From positions 868,001 through 932,000 of the forward strand of contig NZ_CP049934.1 in the NCBI RefSeq assembly GCF_011382965.1: DNA of 64,000 nucleotides, in the 5' to 3' direction. The notes below the pieces were generated by a model. The model did not search any database. It had not been told where the DNA came from and was given only the letters and a program-made list of their open reading frames with translations. The position numbers were made by a program, and so were the translations under genes. Of the stretch, positions 20,052-29,262 are shown piece by piece; position 1 is the stretch's first letter, and the number at the start of each line of letters is the position of its first letter. The DNA is from Leucobacter insecticola (GTDB lineage: Bacteria > Actinomycetota > Actinomycetes > Actinomycetales > Microbacteriaceae).

Positions 20052-20836
20052 TGACTTCCAAACGACTGCTCGGCGTGTTCGCCGTCTTGATCGTGCTGTG
20101 GCTGATCGTGCCGACGCTCGTGATCATCCCGATGTCCTTCAACGAGGCTCCCTCCTTCAATTTCCCGCCGAAGGGGTTTTCTACCCGGTGGTACGAGAAC
20201 TTCTTCACGGACCCGAACTGGCTCGAATCGCTGTTCGTGTCCCTGCAGGTCGCAGTGTTGACCATGCTCGTTGCCACCACGGTCGGGGTGTTGGCCTCGC
20301 TGGGCCTGTCCAAGGTCAAGTTTCGCGGCAAGGGGCTCCTCGAGGGGTACTTCCTGTTACCCCTGATCGTGCCCGGGATCGTGCTCGCCGTGGGGCTCTA
20401 CTCCCTGTTTCTGCGGCTCGACTTGCTCGGCACGCTGCCTGGGTTTGTGCTCGCGCACACGATCGTGTCCATGCCGCTCGTCATCACCAACGTGATGGCT
20501 TCGCTCCAGGGGCTGGATCCGCGGCTCGAACAGGCGTCCGCGAGCCTTGGCGGGGGTCGGGTGCGTACCTTCTTCAGCATCACCCTGCCGCTGATCGCCC
20601 CTGGCGTGACCGCGGGCGCACTGTTCGCCTTCGTGACATCGTTCGACGAGGTCATCCTGTCCCTGTTCATTCAGTCCCCCAATTTGCAGACGCTGCCCGT
20701 GAAGATCTTCAACAGCGTCACGCAGACCAATGACCCCACGGTGGCCGCGGTGGCGGTAATCACGATGTTCACTTCGGTGATCGTGATGCTCGTCGCGCAG
20801 TTTGCCACTCGGAAGAGAAAGCGACCGGTAGCGTGA
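20051..20836 (+). CDS. ABC importer permease, PotC-like
   Basis: Second permease of the importer, 261 aa. It has membrane segments from LLGVFAVLIVLWLIVPTLVI and the coupling motif QASASLGGGRVRTFFSITLP. ATG 20051 overlaps the stop of the upstream permease; in-frame starts further upstream lie inside that gene. Its own stop overlaps the GTG of the ATPase gene. Together with the PotB-like subunit it forms the heterodimeric channel. Confidence 0.92.
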   Translation: MTSKRLLGVFAVLIVLWLIVPTLVIIPMSFNEAPSFNFPPKGFSTRWYENFFTDPNWLESLFVSLQVAVLTMLVATTVGVLASLGLSKVKFRGKGLLEGYFLLPLIVPGIVLAVGLYSLFLRLDLLGTLPGFVLAHTIVSMPLVITNVMASLQGLDPRLEQASASLGGGRVRTFFSITLPLIAPGVTAGALFAFVTSFDEVILSLFIQSPNLQTLPVKIFNSVTQTNDPTVAAVAVITMFTSVIVMLVAQFATRKRKRPVA

Positions 20837-22023
20837 ACGCCATCACCCACAACGACACTCCCCTGCCCGCAGAGCACGAGCAAGAGCTGCGCGCCGAGGG
20901 CCTGAACACCCGCGCGATCCACACCATCGGCGAAGCGGGTATCAGCCTGAGTTCCGTCACCAAACGCTACGGTGACAGCACCGTGGTCGACGAGATCGAT
21001 TTGGTGATCGAGCCCGGTGAGTTCATGACATTCCTCGGACCCTCGGGTTCCGGCAAAACCACCACGCTGAACATGATCGCGGGCTTCACCTCGGTCACGG
21101 AGGGGCTCCTGCACATTTACGGCAAGCCCGTCGCGAAGCTGCCGCCGCACAAGCGAGACATCGGCATGGTGTTTCAAAACTATGCGCTGTTCCCGCACAA
21201 GACGGTCGCCGAAAACATTGCCTATCCGCTGCAGCGGCGAAAGCTCTCCAAGTCTGAGCAGAAGGAGAAGGTTGCCAACGCGCTCGGCATGGTGCGGATG
21301 GGCGATTTTGGGGACCGCTACCCGTCGGAGCTTTCCGGAGGGCAGCAGCAGCGTGTCGCACTCGCACGAGCCCTGGTCTACGAGCCCCGTGTGTTGCTCA
21401 TGGACGAGCCCCTGGGAGCGCTCGATAAGAAACTGCGCGAGTGGCTGCAGAACGAGATCAAGCGCATCCATCGTGAAGTCGGCTCGACCTTTGTGTACGT
21501 GACGCACGATCAGGAGGAAGCCTTGTCAATGTCGGACCGCATCGCGGTCTTCAACAACGGCAGGATCGAGCAGGTCGGTACCGCCGAAGACCTGTACGAG
21601 GCACCGCAGACGCTGTTTGTTGGTCGATTCCTCGGTGAATCGACGGTGCTGCTCGGTAAGGGCACGGCGGTGGGCGAGCGGCAGACTGCGATCGACGTCG
21701 CGGGACACCGTGTGATTGCGGACGGGCAGTCGATACACGAGGATCTCGCGATCTTGATCCGCCCCGAAAACCTGCGGCTTGAGCCTGCGGCAAACGCGCC
21801 AACCGCCACACAAAACTCGATCCCGGTCACCGTCACCGACGTCACCTACCTCGGCGCATCTCGCCGCTACACCGTGCAGTTACCGGATGGCACCGAGGGA
21901 GCTGTGCGGTTGGGTCAGGACGCGCGGATCCATAACCGCGGTGACAAGGTCGCGATGATGTGGGAGATTCCGTCGGGAGTATTGCTCGTCGATACCGGCG
22001 AGGCGGGCGAATCCGCGACGTAG
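20833..22023 (+). CDS. ABC importer ATP-binding protein, PotA-like
   Basis: Cytoplasmic ATPase, 396 aa. Walker A GPSGSGKTT, Q-loop VFQNYALFPHKT, signature LSGGQQQRVALARAL, Walker B VLLMDEPLGALD and H-loop YVTHDQEEAL are intact. The C-terminal TOBE domain (about residues 265-385) includes LIRPENLRLE, typical of PotA/FbpC. It is longer at the N-terminus than usual by about 35 residues. The GTG start overlaps the stop of the PotC-like gene. Last gene of the importer operon. Confidence 0.92.
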   Translation: MNAITHNDTPLPAEHEQELRAEGLNTRAIHTIGEAGISLSSVTKRYGDSTVVDEIDLVIEPGEFMTFLGPSGSGKTTTLNMIAGFTSVTEGLLHIYGKPVAKLPPHKRDIGMVFQNYALFPHKTVAENIAYPLQRRKLSKSEQKEKVANALGMVRMGDFGDRYPSELSGGQQQRVALARALVYEPRVLLMDEPLGALDKKLREWLQNEIKRIHREVGSTFVYVTHDQEEALSMSDRIAVFNNGRIEQVGTAEDLYEAPQTLFVGRFLGESTVLLGKGTAVGERQTAIDVAGHRVIADGQSIHEDLAILIRPENLRLEPAANAPTATQNSIPVTVTDVTYLGASRRYTVQLPDGTEGAVRLGQDARIHNRGDKVAMMWEIPSGVLLVDTGEAGESAT

Positions 22024-22047
22024 AGTGTCGCGGGGAGGGCCCGCGGC

Positions 22048-22851
22048 TCAGAGCCGGGCGACGATCCTGCTCAGGAGCTCTGCAAGCCGGGGCTCGGCCG
22101 CGCGGCCCGCTGCGAGCACCTCTTCGTGGCTGAGGGGATCGCCCATTCCCGCGGCGGGGTTGGTGACCAGAGATAGCCCCAGCACCTCCATGCCTGCTGC
22201 CCGCGCCGCGATGGCTTCGAGGCCGGTAGACATACCGACGATCTGACCGCCGATGGCGCGCAGGTAGTGGATCTCAGCGGGGGTTTCGTAGTGCGGCCCG
22301 GGGAGCTGCACATACACACCCTCGGCGATCTCGGGGGCAACGTTTCGGGCGATCTCGCGCAGCCGTGGCGCGTAGAGGTCGGTCAGATCCACGAAGTGTG
22401 CCCCCTCCAGCGGCGACGTCGCTGTGAGGTTGATGTGGTCGCTGATGAGCACCGCCTCGCCTGCGCCGAATGCCGGATCGATCCCGCCCGCACCGTTCGT
22501 TAAAATCATGACCCGCGCACCCGCCGCGGCCGCAGTGCGTACCCCGTGCACAACTGCGCGCACCCCTCGCCCCTCGTAGAGATGCGTGCGGGCGCCAATG
22601 ATGAGGGCGTGCGCGCCGTTTGCGAGCCGGATCGAGCGCAGCGTCCCCGAGTGGCCGGGGACTGCCGAACCGTGAAAGCCGGGCACTTCCTCCGCGGGCA
22701 CGACCGCCACGGTCTCGCCGATCACGTCGGCGGCCTTGCCCCAACCACTGCCAAGGGTGAGGGCAATGTCGTGCCGCTCCACGCCGGTGAGCTCGGCGAG
22801 CGTTCGAGCGGCGGTTGCGGCGAGGGCGTCCGGATCCTGCGATTCACTCAT
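22048..22851 (-). CDS. Purine-nucleoside phosphorylase
   Basis: Splits purine nucleosides with phosphate into base and ribose-1-phosphate, 267 aa. The trimeric (PNP/MTAP) type is shown by LTLGSGWGKAADVI, VPGHSGTLR, GARTHLYEG, ILTNGAGGID, PGPHYETPAEI and VGMSTGLEAIAAR. The length fits the family. Convergent with the ABC importer operon. The preceding decarboxylase gene on the same strand ends 134 bp upstream, with a dyad element between. Confidence 0.93.
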   Translation of the reverse strand: MSESQDPDALAATAARTLAELTGVERHDIALTLGSGWGKAADVIGETVAVVPAEEVPGFHGSAVPGHSGTLRSIRLANGAHALIIGARTHLYEGRGVRAVVHGVRTAAAAGARVMILTNGAGGIDPAFGAGEAVLISDHINLTATSPLEGAHFVDLTDLYAPRLREIARNVAPEIAEGVYVQLPGPHYETPAEIHYLRAIGGQIVGMSTGLEAIAARAAGMEVLGLSLVTNPAAGMGDPLSHEEVLAAGRAAEPRLAELLSRIVARL

Positions 22852-22870
22852 GCCGCTAGCTTAGATCCTG

Positions 22871-22954
22871 CGACGAGAACCCACTATTTCGACGAGAACG
22901 CATCTCCCGTGCGTTGCTAGGCTGGCCAGTCGTCGAAATACTGGCCTCTCGTCG
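22871..22954. repeat. Intergenic dyad element
   Basis: CGACGAGAAC occurs twice in direct order (22871 and 22890). The left arm, positions 22871-22894, pairs with 22931-22954 at 21 of 24 positions around a 36-nt loop. It lies between the PNP start and the end of the decarboxylase gene, in no gene. See the related-architecture finding. Confidence 0.7.
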
Positions 22955-22985
22955 GCGAAAGGCGGGCGGCCCGGCCCCGGCGCGC

Positions 22986-25796
22986 CTACCCCCGCAGTAC
23001 GCGGTAGCCGCGGCGCGCGTTGAAGCCGTGGATCTCGCGCGTATCGAGCACGGCCATGAAGTCGAGCACCTCGGCCGTGATGACCTGGCCGGGCACGAGC
23101 ACCGGGAACCCCGGCGGGTACGGTGTCACAAACCCCGCAGAGACCGGCTGCTCACCGCGCTCAACCCGGGCCCGAAGTTCTTCCGGCAGCACGTGTTCGA
23201 CCGTCCCGCGCTGCTGGCCCCTGAAGAACGCGGCGCGCAGATCGCCGTCCGGGAGCGATTCGTCGGTGGCGTAGCCGGGCGCGAACGCGCTGAAGTCGGG
23301 CAGGGGCGGATCGACTCGCTCCGCGCTCGGCAGCTCGGGATCGCGCTGCGCCTGCTCCTCCTCGAAGCGTTCTGCGAGCTTCACCAGCACCTCGATGAGG
23401 TACGCGATCGCGCTGCGTGAGGTGCCGATGTTGGTCATAAACAGCACCGTGTTGCGGCTGGTCTTGTTGACCTGAATGCCGTAGCGGTCCATGAGGTGCT
23501 CGTGCTTGAAGGTATCGCCGTCAACGCCGGTGCGGCTGATCTCGATGGTGATCCGCGAGGGGTCGATCACGAACTCGTCTTTCGCCCACGCCTCCCACAT
23601 CGTGGCGAGGCCATCGCGCAGCGGCATCGGACGCCCCGTCTCGCGATGCGCTGCGGGGATCAGGTCGTGGGCGGTGAGCACGCGGAAGGTGCGACGCAGC
23701 AGCGGGTGGCGGGCAATCGACTGCGCCAGGCTCGTTGCGAGGTCGAGCTGACGCTGCACGAGGTCAAACCCCTCCAACTCCACCTGGCGCCGCCCAATGT
23801 CGAGGGAGGAGAGGATCTGGTAGTTCGGCGATGTCGAGGTGTGGGTCATGTACGCTTCGTGGAACGATTCCTCGGCCTCGCGCACCCAGTCCTGGTCATA
23901 GACGTGGATCATCGATCCCTGCCTGAGCGCGGTAAGCGTCTTGTGTGTGGACTGTGTCGCATACACGCGCAGCCTGGCATCGGGCGAGGGGATGAGTCGT
24001 TCACTCAGCCAGACGTCATCGGTGGCTGGGGTGCCGTCTTCGGCGAACAACCGCTCCTGCTGCTCGCGGAACGCCGTCGCGTGCGCAGAGGACTTCAGAC
24101 GCCCCTCAAGTCGCTTCGCCGCAGCCATCGCCGTGCGGCGACGGGTGACCGGGTGGAAAGCGGCGAAGGCAAACCACGCCTCATCCCACAGGAACACCAG
24201 GTCCGGCTTGATCGCAAGACACTCAGCCATCACCCGCTCGGGATCGTAGACGATCCCGTCAAAGGTGCAGTTGGTGAGTGTGATCATGCGCACCTCGTCG
24301 AGCCGGCCGGCGGCGCGGTAGTCGAGCAGCATCTGCTTGATCCGGTCGATCGGCACGGCCCCGTAAAAGGCGAAGTCGTTGAGCGGGTACGCCTCAAGGT
24401 AGGCGGGACGGGCGCCGGTCAGCATCACCGCGTGGTGGTGCGACTTGTGGCAGTTGCGATCCACCATCACCACATCATTGGGGGCGACGAGCGCCTGATG
24501 CACGATCTTGTTGGCGGTCGACGTGCCGTTCGTGACGAAGAAGGTGTGTTTCGCACCGTAGGCGCGGGCAGCAAGATCCTGAGCCTTCTTGATTGCGCCC
24601 ACGGGGGCGAGCAACGAATCGAGGCCGCCGGAGGTCGCCGAGGTTTCTGCGAGCAGCAGGTTCAAGCCGTAGAACGCGGCAAGGTCGCGAATCCACTTCG
24701 AGGACACCACCGAGCCGCCGCGGGCGATGGGGAGGGCGTGGAACACCCCGACCGGGCGCCGGGCATGATCCTGAATCGCCGAAAAGAAAGGCGTGTCGTA
24801 GAGGTGAGAAATGCGGCGCAGCAGCGTCAGGTGCAGTTCAAGCTGATCTTCGCGGCGGAACACGCGGCGGAAGCGCCGGGTGAGTGCCCCGGCAAGCTCC
24901 TCGATGTGTGCGCCGGCCATCAGGTAGAGATCGAGCTCGGGGCGGATCGCGGCGAGGGTGTCGGCGAGGCCAAGCACCCGCTGTACCGAGGCGAGCGAAC
25001 TGCGTGAGGGGGCTGCGCCCGTTCCTGCATCCTGATCGGCGCGCGCGTAGGCGATCGTCTCGGCGAGATCCTTGCTGAGGCGCTGGCGCGAATGCTCGCT
25101 GAAACCCGGGCGCACGACGCAGGCGAGAATATTAGGGTTGGTGAGTACCGCGGCGACCGCGTCGTCTTCAGAAGGCACAATCACGTACTCGTAGATGAAC
25201 GCATCTGCCGGGCCGCGCAGCTTGAGCGCTTCGGCGCGCATGGTGTCGCGATCCAGCTCCGTGGTTTCGTCGATAACGAGCACCTCGAAGCGCGGCCGAG
25301 GATCGGCGTCACTCGTGATGTCGGTGCGCTCTTGATCGTCCAGGAACTCGTCGCGCGGTTCCTCGGGAACAGTGTCGCCGCGCAGCCGGTTGACGACACG
25401 GCCGATCCGTTCGAGCGCGGTCATGTAATCGCCGGCGGCTAGCAGCTCGCCGATCGCACGCACGTAGCGCTGCCCGAAACCCGCCCAGTACATCTCGATC
25501 GTCTCGAGGGCCCGCAGGGAGCGGGTGATCTCGCTGTCGGGGGCTATCGCGGTGACGTCATCGCTGCCGAGGGCGAGGCGCTTCACGCCGAAACGAAGGT
25601 ATTCCCACGCGTCGCTGCGGAGCCGCCAGGTGCTTGCTGGCATGCCGGGATCCCGCTCCAGGACCGCCGCGGCCTCGGAAGGGCGCGCTGAGGGAGTCAG
25701 CGCCCGGTCAATTGAGGTCTCCGCGCCGTCCGGAATCGAAACAGCATCCAGGAGGTCGTCTGCGAGTGCGCCGTGAGCGGATTCAATCCTCGTCAT
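22986..25796 (-). CDS. Orn/Lys/Arg decarboxylase family protein (PLP-dependent)
   Basis: Fold-type I decarboxylase, 936 aa, the length of large arginine/ornithine decarboxylases with an N-terminal wing domain. The PLP core shows FFVTNGTSTANKIVHQ, VDRNCHKSHHHAVMLTG, LVFLWDEAWFAF (cofactor Asp) and TQSTHKTLTALRQGSMIHV, whose SxHK lysine would bind PLP. The product would be agmatine, putrescine or cadaverine; the substrate is not decided by the sequence. ATG 25796 has AAAGGA upstream; ATG 25847 is in frame but less likely. Its neighbours (amine oxidases, Pot importer) support a polyamine link. Confidence 0.9.
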   Translation of the reverse strand: MTRIESAHGALADDLLDAVSIPDGAETSIDRALTPSARPSEAAAVLERDPGMPASTWRLRSDAWEYLRFGVKRLALGSDDVTAIAPDSEITRSLRALETIEMYWAGFGQRYVRAIGELLAAGDYMTALERIGRVVNRLRGDTVPEEPRDEFLDDQERTDITSDADPRPRFEVLVIDETTELDRDTMRAEALKLRGPADAFIYEYVIVPSEDDAVAAVLTNPNILACVVRPGFSEHSRQRLSKDLAETIAYARADQDAGTGAAPSRSSLASVQRVLGLADTLAAIRPELDLYLMAGAHIEELAGALTRRFRRVFRREDQLELHLTLLRRISHLYDTPFFSAIQDHARRPVGVFHALPIARGGSVVSSKWIRDLAAFYGLNLLLAETSATSGGLDSLLAPVGAIKKAQDLAARAYGAKHTFFVTNGTSTANKIVHQALVAPNDVVMVDRNCHKSHHHAVMLTGARPAYLEAYPLNDFAFYGAVPIDRIKQMLLDYRAAGRLDEVRMITLTNCTFDGIVYDPERVMAECLAIKPDLVFLWDEAWFAFAAFHPVTRRRTAMAAAKRLEGRLKSSAHATAFREQQERLFAEDGTPATDDVWLSERLIPSPDARLRVYATQSTHKTLTALRQGSMIHVYDQDWVREAEESFHEAYMTHTSTSPNYQILSSLDIGRRQVELEGFDLVQRQLDLATSLAQSIARHPLLRRTFRVLTAHDLIPAAHRETGRPMPLRDGLATMWEAWAKDEFVIDPSRITIEISRTGVDGDTFKHEHLMDRYGIQVNKTSRNTVLFMTNIGTSRSAIAYLIEVLVKLAERFEEEQAQRDPELPSAERVDPPLPDFSAFAPGYATDESLPDGDLRAAFFRGQQRGTVEHVLPEELRARVERGEQPVSAGFVTPYPPGFPVLVPGQVITAEVLDFMAVLDTREIHGFNARRGYRVLRG

Positions 25797-25909
25797 GCTG
25801 TCCTTTTCAACGTCTATGTCTGTTCGGTGCAAGTGCACTTGATGCACGATCTTACGGTGTGTTGGATACCGAGGCGAGTACGTGGCCGCGACCAGCGTAA
25901 GCTGGAGCC

Positions 25910-27349
25910 ATGGTGAAAGCGTATGAACGGAAGCACCGGATCGTTGTGTTGGGCGGTGGCCCCGGTGGGTACGAGGCCGCGCTTGCTGGAGCCCAGCTCG
26001 GCGCGGATGTCACGCTCATCGAGCGCGACGGCGTTGGCGGGGCAGCGGTGCTCACCGATGTCGTACCGTCGAAGAGCCTGATTGGCACTGCGGGTGCTGT
26101 GCAGGCGGTGCGTGACTCGGGCAAGCTCGGCGTGCAGGCGTTCGTGCCCGGCGGTGACGGCAAGCCGATCCGCCCGGAGATCGCGGTCAACCTCGCCGCG
26201 GTCAACAAGCGCCTCCTGGCGATGGCGGGCGCGCAGTCGGTCGACATGCTGCAGACCCTTGAGGCCGCCGGGGTGAACGTGGTGCAGGGCGAGGGGCGGC
26301 TCGACGGCGTGGGTGCCGTGCTCGTGTCGACGTCCGCGGGAACGGGCGGCACGGACTTTGACCGGATCGAAGCCGACACGATCGTGGTGTCGACGGGTGC
26401 GAGCCCGCGCGAACTCGACTCCGCGAAGCCAGACGGCGAGCGGATCCTGACTTGGAAGCAACTGTACGATTTGCCAGCGATCCCGGATCACCTGGTGGTG
26501 GTGGGGTCTGGTGTCACCGGGGCAGAGTTCGCAAACGCGTATCGCACCCTCGGTGCTGAGGTGACCCTTGTTTCGAGTCGGGATCAGGTGCTCCCGGGTG
26601 AAGACCCGGACGCCGCGGCGGTCATTGAGCGTGAGTTCACACGGCTCGGCATGAACGTGATGTCGAAGGCCCGCGCGCAGTCGGTCGCGCGCACCGAGAA
26701 CGGTGTGCTGGTCAGCCTTGAAGACGGCCGCACCGTCGAGGGGTCGCACTGCCTGATGGCGGTCGGATCGATCCCGAACACGGCGGGTCTTGGCCTGGAA
26801 GAAGCGGGCGTGCAGCTCACCGAGAGCGGCCATATTCGCGTAAACAAGGTCGCCCGCACGGCGGTGCCGTCGATATACGCTGCGGGCGACTGCACTGACT
26901 TCTTTCCGCTTGCTTCGGTCGCCTCGATGCAGGGACGCACCGCGATCATGCACGCGCTCGGCGACTTTGTACGCCCGATCGATCTGCGCAACGTCGCCGC
27001 CAACGTGTTCACCTACCCGGAGATCGCGACCGTCGGGTGGAACGCCCGCAGCCTCGCCGAGGCCCGCGATGTCGCGCAGGCCATCGAGCACACGATCCCG
27101 CTCAGCCTCAACCCGCGCGCCAAAATGATTGGCTTCACCGACGGCTTTGTGAAGTTGTTCGCGTGGAAAGCGTCCGGAACCGTGATCGGTGGCGTGATCG
27201 TTGCGCACCGTGCCAGTGAATTGATATTTCCCGTGGCGCTCGCCGTTGAGCACCGCCTGACCGTCGACCAGGTTGCGTCGGCGTTCGCGGTCTACCCGTC
27301 AATGACCGGTGCCATTACGGATGCGGCGCGTGCGCTGCACCGGCACTAG
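25910..27349 (+). CDS. LpdA-like flavoprotein (NAD(P)H quinone reductase type)
   Basis: Pyridine nucleotide-disulfide reductase fold, 479 aa: FAD motif IVVLGGGPGGYEAA, NAD(P) motif LVVVGSGVTGAEFA, FAD motif YAAGDCTD, and dimerisation domain from VFTYPEIATVGW. Where lipoamide dehydrogenases have the CxxxxC redox pair before PSK, this protein reads GGAAVLTDVVPSKSL with no cysteine. It also lacks the usual C-terminal His-Glu lipoamide base. This matches the mycobacterial LpdA (Rv3303c) group, which reduces quinones rather than lipoamide. Divergent from the decarboxylase gene. Confidence 0.88.
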   Translation: MVKAYERKHRIVVLGGGPGGYEAALAGAQLGADVTLIERDGVGGAAVLTDVVPSKSLIGTAGAVQAVRDSGKLGVQAFVPGGDGKPIRPEIAVNLAAVNKRLLAMAGAQSVDMLQTLEAAGVNVVQGEGRLDGVGAVLVSTSAGTGGTDFDRIEADTIVVSTGASPRELDSAKPDGERILTWKQLYDLPAIPDHLVVVGSGVTGAEFANAYRTLGAEVTLVSSRDQVLPGEDPDAAAVIEREFTRLGMNVMSKARAQSVARTENGVLVSLEDGRTVEGSHCLMAVGSIPNTAGLGLEEAGVQLTESGHIRVNKVARTAVPSIYAAGDCTDFFPLASVASMQGRTAIMHALGDFVRPIDLRNVAANVFTYPEIATVGWNARSLAEARDVAQAIEHTIPLSLNPRAKMIGFTDGFVKLFAWKASGTVIGGVIVAHRASELIFPVALAVEHRLTVDQVASAFAVYPSMTGAITDAARALHRH

Positions 27350-27414
27350 CGCCACCGGGGCGCGTGTGCGGCAGCGGCGATCGGCGTAGCCGTCAGGCAA
27401 CGAAAGGAAGTATT

Positions 27415-27801
27415 GTGAACAACATTCACGGGACCACTCGCAGGAGCGTGCTTGCAGGAGTTGCTGGAGCGCTCGGGATCGCGGCCGTCATTGCGCTTGC
27501 CGGGTGTGCAGCGCCGAGGCCAGTGCTTGTGCCTTCGGACGACGACGCCACCCCCGTGGTGACAGTACGCGCGTACGACAACTACTACGAGCCCGCCGAG
27601 GTCGAGATCAAGGCGGGCGAGGCCGTGAAATGGGAGTTCATGGGCCCCGCCGAACACGATGTGGTGAGCGACGATCGCAGTTTTGTGAGCGAGCTCGCGG
27701 TCAAGCACGAGTACACGCACGTATTCGATGAGGCCGGGGACTTCGCCTACCTCTGCTCGATCCACCCCGAGATGCGCGGCCTGGTAAAGGTGAAGGAGTA
27801 G
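27415..27801 (+). CDS. Cupredoxin-domain lipoprotein
   Basis: Small exported copper protein, 128 aa. GTG 27415 follows GAAAGGAAG. The N-terminus TTRRSVLAGVAGALGI has twin arginines and ends in ALAGC, so it may be a Tat-exported lipoprotein. The mature domain is plastocyanin-like: ligands His in AEHDVVSDD and Cys/His/Met in YLCSIHPEMRG form a type-1 copper site. It likely carries electrons at the outer membrane face; the upstream quinone-reductase-like gene is a possible functional neighbour, but no link is proven. Confidence 0.85.
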   Translation: MNNIHGTTRRSVLAGVAGALGIAAVIALAGCAAPRPVLVPSDDDATPVVTVRAYDNYYEPAEVEIKAGEAVKWEFMGPAEHDVVSDDRSFVSELAVKHEYTHVFDEAGDFAYLCSIHPEMRGLVKVKE

Positions 27802-27807
27802 GGTCCC

Positions 27808-29141
27808 CTAGCGCTCGAATACCGCGAGCGACTCGAAGTGGTGCGTGTGCGGGAAGATGTCGAACGCGCGCAGACTGGTGAGCTCGTACCCTGCGTCACG
27901 CAGCGTCTTCGTGTCCCGGGCCAGCGCGACGGGATCGCAGGCGACGTAGACGATGTTCGCGGGTGACAGCTCGATCAACTGCGCCGTCACGTCGCCGCCG
28001 GCCCCGGAGCGTGGCGGATCGAGCACCACGGTGCCGCGGCGCATGCGATCCCGGGCAGGCCCGGCCGCTTTCAGGAGCTCGCTCAGGTGACGGTCGACTC
28101 GCGCGGTCACGGCGAGCGCGCCCACAAGTTCTGCGAGGTTCTCTGCGGCATCGTCGGTGGCACCCGGATCAGACTCAACGGAGGTGACGCGGATCGCAGG
28201 CCCTGCGGCCTCTGCCATCGCGGCCGCGAGCAAGCCCACTCCGCCGTACAGGTCCAGATTGCTGGCTGCGGGATCGAAGCGGCCGGCATCGATGAGATCC
28301 TGGACCGCGTCGCGCACCGCGGTGAAGAGGATGGCGGGAGCTTCGCGGTGTACCTGCCAGAAACCTCCCGCGCGTACCAGAAAGCCGCGATCCTCGACGA
28401 GTTCGTGGATGACGTCACCGGCGCCCGTGCGGGTCTTCTCCCCGGCGAGTCCGATGAGCATGCGTGGATCGTCGGCCGCGGGATCGATGAGGTCCACGGT
28501 CGCCGCGCCCTCAAAGCTGTCGGCCAAAGGCGCGATCTGGTTGATGCCGTCGCTCGCCAGGGGCAATGATGCGACGGGAATGACGCGTCGGCTGCGCGCG
28601 GCGTAGGGTCCAACCATCCCCGATTCGGCATCGACGTGCAAGCGCACGCGGGTGCGGTACCCAAGACCGTTCGTTTCGTCGTCGCCGGGAGCAGGTTCCA
28701 CCAGATCGGCGAGCACTCCGGCAAGATCTTGGTCGTCTTCGCTTGCGAGCTCAACTCCTCCGAAGCGTTTCATCGCGTCGGCAAGCACCTCGGCCTTCAG
28801 TGCGCGCTGGCGTTCGAGGGTGATGTGGCCGAACTCGGCGCCGCCCGCGCGCTCTTCGGGGTCACGCTCGAGCGCGGCTTCTGCCCACACGTGCGGGCGT
28901 CGATCCGGCGAGGCTTCCAGTACTTCGGTCACGGCGGCCCGGGCGAATGATTTCTTCCGCGCCTCGGTGACCCGGGCCCGCACGCGCTCGCCCGGGATCG
29001 CGTCGGCGACAAACACGACGCGCCCATCGTGCCGGGCGACGCACACGCCGCCGTGTGCGATACCGGTGACGTCGAGTTCGATTTCGTCGCCGGGTGCGAG
29101 GGGGCGCCGCTGGCGGGTGTGGTGGTGCGGGTTTCAGACAT
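27808..29141 (-). CDS. TrmA/RumA-type RNA (uracil-5-)methyltransferase (frame broken)
   Basis: SAM-dependent RNA methyltransferase, about 444 aa after repair. An N-terminal TRAM domain (GDEIELDVTGIAHGG, then VVFVADAIPGERV) is followed by the Rossmann domain with DLYGGVGLLAAAMA, VLDPPRSGAGGD and VYVACDPVALARDT (catalytic Cys), ending FPHTHHFESLAVF with the Glu base. The frame breaks at a G5 run on the + strand (29100-29104). With one more base the N-terminus continues to ATG 29141 as MSETRTTTPASG. Without repair the gene would start at 29046 lacking half of the TRAM domain. rRNA versus tRNA target is not decidable. Confidence 0.87.
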
Positions 29142-29200
29142 GCTGACCATTCTCGCATTGAATGCGGGTGTGGCGGGATGGGCACCACATTCCCACAATT

Positions 29201-29226
29201 GTGTTACTGTAGTAATACAGTGACAC
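29201..29226. promoter_or_regulatory. Palindromic operator before the GntR/YtrA gene
   Basis: A 26-bp near-perfect palindrome with arms GTGTTACTGTA and TACAGTGACAC lies 36 bp before the GntR start. TACTGTA...TACAGTG symmetry is typical of YtrA-type GntR operators, which usually overlap the promoter. Autoregulation of the regulator-ABC operon is the simple reading. Confidence 0.7.
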
Positions 29227-29262
29227 GCGACGGAAGAAATCCGACGCGGGAGAGGAGAATCC

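Noticed and set aside
23496-25007. Long open frame on the + strand opposite the decarboxylase
   Set aside because: It mirrors the codon structure of a well-supported PLP enzyme on the minus strand, has no ribosome-binding site and no protein-like motifs.
25814-27253. 479-codon open frame opposite the LpdA-like gene
   Set aside because: Antisense shadow typical of high-GC DNA; rich in Arg/His and without domains.
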